From: Dehalococcoidia bacterium
Lineage (GTDB): Bacteria; Chloroflexota; Dehalococcoidia; Dehalococcoidales; RBG-16-60-22
Direction of reading: 5' to 3'
Assembly (NCBI GenBank): GCA_030615035.1
Contig: JAUXAC010000004.1
Location: forward strand, 26,685-90,684
DNA length: 64,000 nucleotides
Below the pieces are notes generated by a model. It had not been told where the DNA came from, ran no database searches, and was given only the letters and a program-made list of their open reading frames with translations. Positions within the stretch are counted from its first letter, which is position 1. Each line of letters begins with the position of its first letter. A program made the translations under genes and the position numbers. Positions 62,253 to 64,000 of the stretch are shown here, one piece after another.

Positions 62253-62310
62253 ATTTCCCTCCCCCTCTCCTTTGAAGGAGAGGGGGACAAAGGGGGTGAG
62301 GTAGACCTAA
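62253..62310. repeat. Interspersed repeat fragment
   Basis: CCCCCTCTCCTTTGAAGGAGAGGGGG palindrome and GGGGGTGAGGTAGACC terminus, directly after the terminator hairpin; ends 60 bases before uvrB. Confidence 0.8.
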
Positions 62311-62369
62311 AATTGTAACCAAGACTTCAACAGAATATACTATTGGCAGGAGGCTTTTTAGCAGTAACC

Positions 62370-64000
62370 ATGCCAGAGTTTGAGATAGTTTCCGATTTCA
62401 AGATGACCGGCGACCAGCCGCAGGCGGTGGAGAGGCTGGTGGGGGGTTTGAATAAGGGCTACAAGCAGCAGACGCTGCTGGGGGTTACCGGCAGCGGCAA
62501 GACCTTCACCATGGCCAATGTCGTCGAGCGGGTGCAGAGGCCAACACTGGTCATCTGCCACAACAAGACCCTGGCCGCCCAGCTCTGCAGCGAGTTCAAG
62601 GAATTCTTCCCGAACAACGCCGTGGAATACTTTGTCAGCTACTACGACTACTACCAGCCTGAGGCTTATGTGCCGCGCACCGACACCTACATTGAGAAAG
62701 AAGTGGATATAAACGAAGAGATTGACAAACTGCGCCATGCGGCGACCCGCTCTCTCTTTGAGCGGCGGGACGTGCTGATTGTCGCCTCGGTGTCCTGTAT
62801 CTACGGACTGGGCGAACCCGAGGAATACCACAGCTTCGTCGCCAGTCTCAAACGGGGTGATAATTACGACCGGCAGAAGCTTCTCCGCAAGCTGGTAGAT
62901 ATGCAGTACGAGCGCAATGACATTGATTTCACGCGGGGCAGGTTTCGCATTCGCGGCGATACTCTGGAAATACAGCCTTCTTATGAGGAGCTGGCACTGC
63001 GGATTGAGTTTTTCGGCGATGATATTGACCGCATTGTGGAGATAGACCCGCTGACCGGTGAACTGCTGACCGAGCTGGATTCGGTGGACATCTATCCCGC
63101 CAAGCACTTCGTTACCTCACACGACAAACTAATGCTGGCGATTGAGCACATAGAGAAGGAGTTGGAGGAGAGACTGGCTGAACTCAAGCAGCAAGGGAAG
63201 GTGCTAGAGGCAGCCCGGCTTGAGGCACGGACCAACTATGATATAGAAATGCTCAGGGAAGCCGGCTACTGCACCGGGGTAGAGAACTACTCCCGCCACC
63301 TGTCCGGGCGTGCGCCGGGCAGTCCGCCGTGGACATTGCTGGACTACTTCCCCGATGACTTCATGCTGTTTATTGATGAATCGCACATGACCCTGCCCCA
63401 GATTCGCGGGATGTATCACGGCGACCGCTCCCGAAAGGAAACCCTGGTAGAATATGGCTTTCGCCTGCCCTCGGCGCTGGACAACCGCCCGCTCAACTTC
63501 ACCGAGTTCGGGCAGCGCATCAAGCAGGTTGTCTACACCTCAGCTACGCCGGCGGACTATGAATATGAACACAGCCAGCAGGTGGCGGAGCAACTGGTCC
63601 GACCCACCGGCCTTCTTGAGCCCACGGTTGAGGTTAAGCCAACCAAGGGACAGATTGATGACCTTCTCGACCAGATTAAGACCCGGGTTGATAAAGGGGA
63701 GCGCTGCCTGGTAACTACCCTGACCAAGAGGATGGCAGAAGAGCTGGCTGATTATATAATAGAGGCGGGAATAAAGACCCACTATCTTCATTCTGAAATC
63801 AATACCCTGGAGAGGGTGGAGATACTGCGCGACCTTCGCCTTGGTGTTTATGATGTAGTAGTCGGTATAAACCTGCTTCGGGAAGGGCTTGACCTGCCCG
63901 AGGTGAGCCTGGTGGCTATTCTGGATGCGGATAAGGAGGGCTTCTTGAGGTCGGAGGGGGCATTAATTCAGACTATGGGGCGTGCTTCTCGCCATATAGA
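62370..64000 (+). CDS. uvrB: Excinuclease ABC subunit B (3' end beyond window)
   Basis: At least 543 codons from ATG 62370, cut by the right edge. [23 protein letters not shown] start, Walker [15 protein letters not shown], the beta-hairpin region [21 protein letters not shown], helicase motifs [25 protein letters not shown] and TSATPADYE, and motif V-VI near the end ([40 protein letters not shown]). It verifies damage with UvrA and loads UvrC. AGGAGG is present but 16 bases upstream of this ATG, so a start a few codons earlier is possible, though none is standard. No SOS-box-like site is visible in the 60 bases upstream. Confidence 0.95.
   Translation, partial: MPEFEIVSDFKMTGDQPQAVERLVGGLNKGYKQQTLLGVTGSGKTFTMANVVERVQRPTLVICHNKTLAAQLCSEFKEFFPNNAVEYFVSYYDYYQPEAYVPRTDTYIEKEVDINEEIDKLRHAATRSLFERRDVLIVASVSCIYGLGEPEEYHSFVASLKRGDNYDRQKLLRKLVDMQYERNDIDFTRGRFRIRGDTLEIQPSYEELALRIEFFGDDIDRIVEIDPLTGELLTELDSVDIYPAKHFVTSHDKLMLAIEHIEKELEERLAELKQQGKVLEAARLEARTNYDIEMLREAGYCTGVENYSRHLSGRAPGSPPWTLLDYFPDDFMLFIDESHMTLPQIRGMYHGDRSRKETLVEYGFRLPSALDNRPLNFTEFGQRIKQVVYTSATPADYEYEHSQQVAEQLVRPTGLLEPTVEVKPTKGQIDDLLDQIKTRVDKGERCLVTTLTKRMAEELADYIIEAGIKTHYLHSEINTLERVEILRDLRLGVYDVVVGINLLREGLDLPEVSLVAILDADKEGFLRSEGALIQTMGRASRHI

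Noticed and set aside
2028..62310. Interspersed repeats as a CRISPR array or as rho-independent terminators only
   Set aside because: Copies are kilobases apart, differ in length and contain no spacer-repeat rhythm, so not CRISPR. They have shared termini and several palindromes, so more than simple terminators.
62358..63107. Minus-strand frame of 249 codons
   Set aside because: Antisense of uvrB, which has complete helicase motifs.
1..64000. tRNA, rRNA or integration (att) sites
   Set aside because: No cloverleaf-like or rRNA sequence and no flanking duplication beside the phage blocks was found by eye.

Overview
The window is one contiguous piece of a bacterial chromosome with moderate GC. 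Gene families, the class A RNase P RNA, the ECF sigma/DUF5667 pair, the paired surface proteins and the acidic-tailed RNA polymerase subunits suggest a Chloroflexota member, probably Dehalococcoidia. That assignment rests on remembered family resemblance, not on a search.

Layout. Positions 1-8.7 kb (minus strand) hold part of a phage-type virion operon: Cys-rich HTH protein, portal, scaffold, major capsid, decoration protein, LamG protein, head-tail adaptor, small proteins and a large tail-like protein cut by the left edge. 9.2-18.4 kb carries dnaJ, the der-plsY-gpsA operon, argF, a phosphoglycerate-mutase-like enzyme, YtxG/YtxH-like envelope proteins and an AI-2E-type permease. 18.4-28.7 kb carries polA-mutM, a DUF4389 protein, cstA, a macrodomain protein, a CtpA protease, rnpB, rnhA and a C4 zinc-ribbon protein. 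28.8-31.0 kb is a second phage block (terminase small-like and large subunits). 31.0-35.3 kb has a HesB-like protein, two tandem IPT/FN3 surface proteins and an excisionase-like HTH. 35.8-44.3 kb: ruvX, alaS, a monooxygenase-like protein, a ROK kinase, holA, a YchF-like GTPase and an NfeD-like protein. 44.7-52.7 kb: rpoB-rpoC. 52.8-64 kb: ruvB, queH, a lipoprotein nuclease, an ECF sigma/anti-sigma pair, rimI, yebC-ruvC-ruvA, an AT-rich PD-(D/E)XK protein and uvrB (cut by the right edge).

Two themes stand out. (1) The virion operon and the terminase operon lie 20 kb apart, separated by housekeeping genes. They nevertheless begin with nearly the same 38-39 bp promoter, which contains a LexA/SOS-box-like site. 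They look like two co-regulated parts of one element: a split prophage or a gene-transfer-agent-like system. (2) About twenty copies or fragments of one interspersed repeat family fill almost every intergenic space. Full copies have terminal inverted repeats (AGATTGTTTA..., GACCTCACCCCC...), C/T-rich hairpins and GGGGCTTCGCCCC hairpins. They sit against stop codons, supply terminators and Shine-Dalgarno-like ends, and several neighbouring genes (ruvB, ruvX, a small phage membrane gene, the terminase) lack a normal ATG/GTG start or look 5'-truncated where a repeat adjoins. No tRNA, rRNA, CRISPR array or integrase was found.
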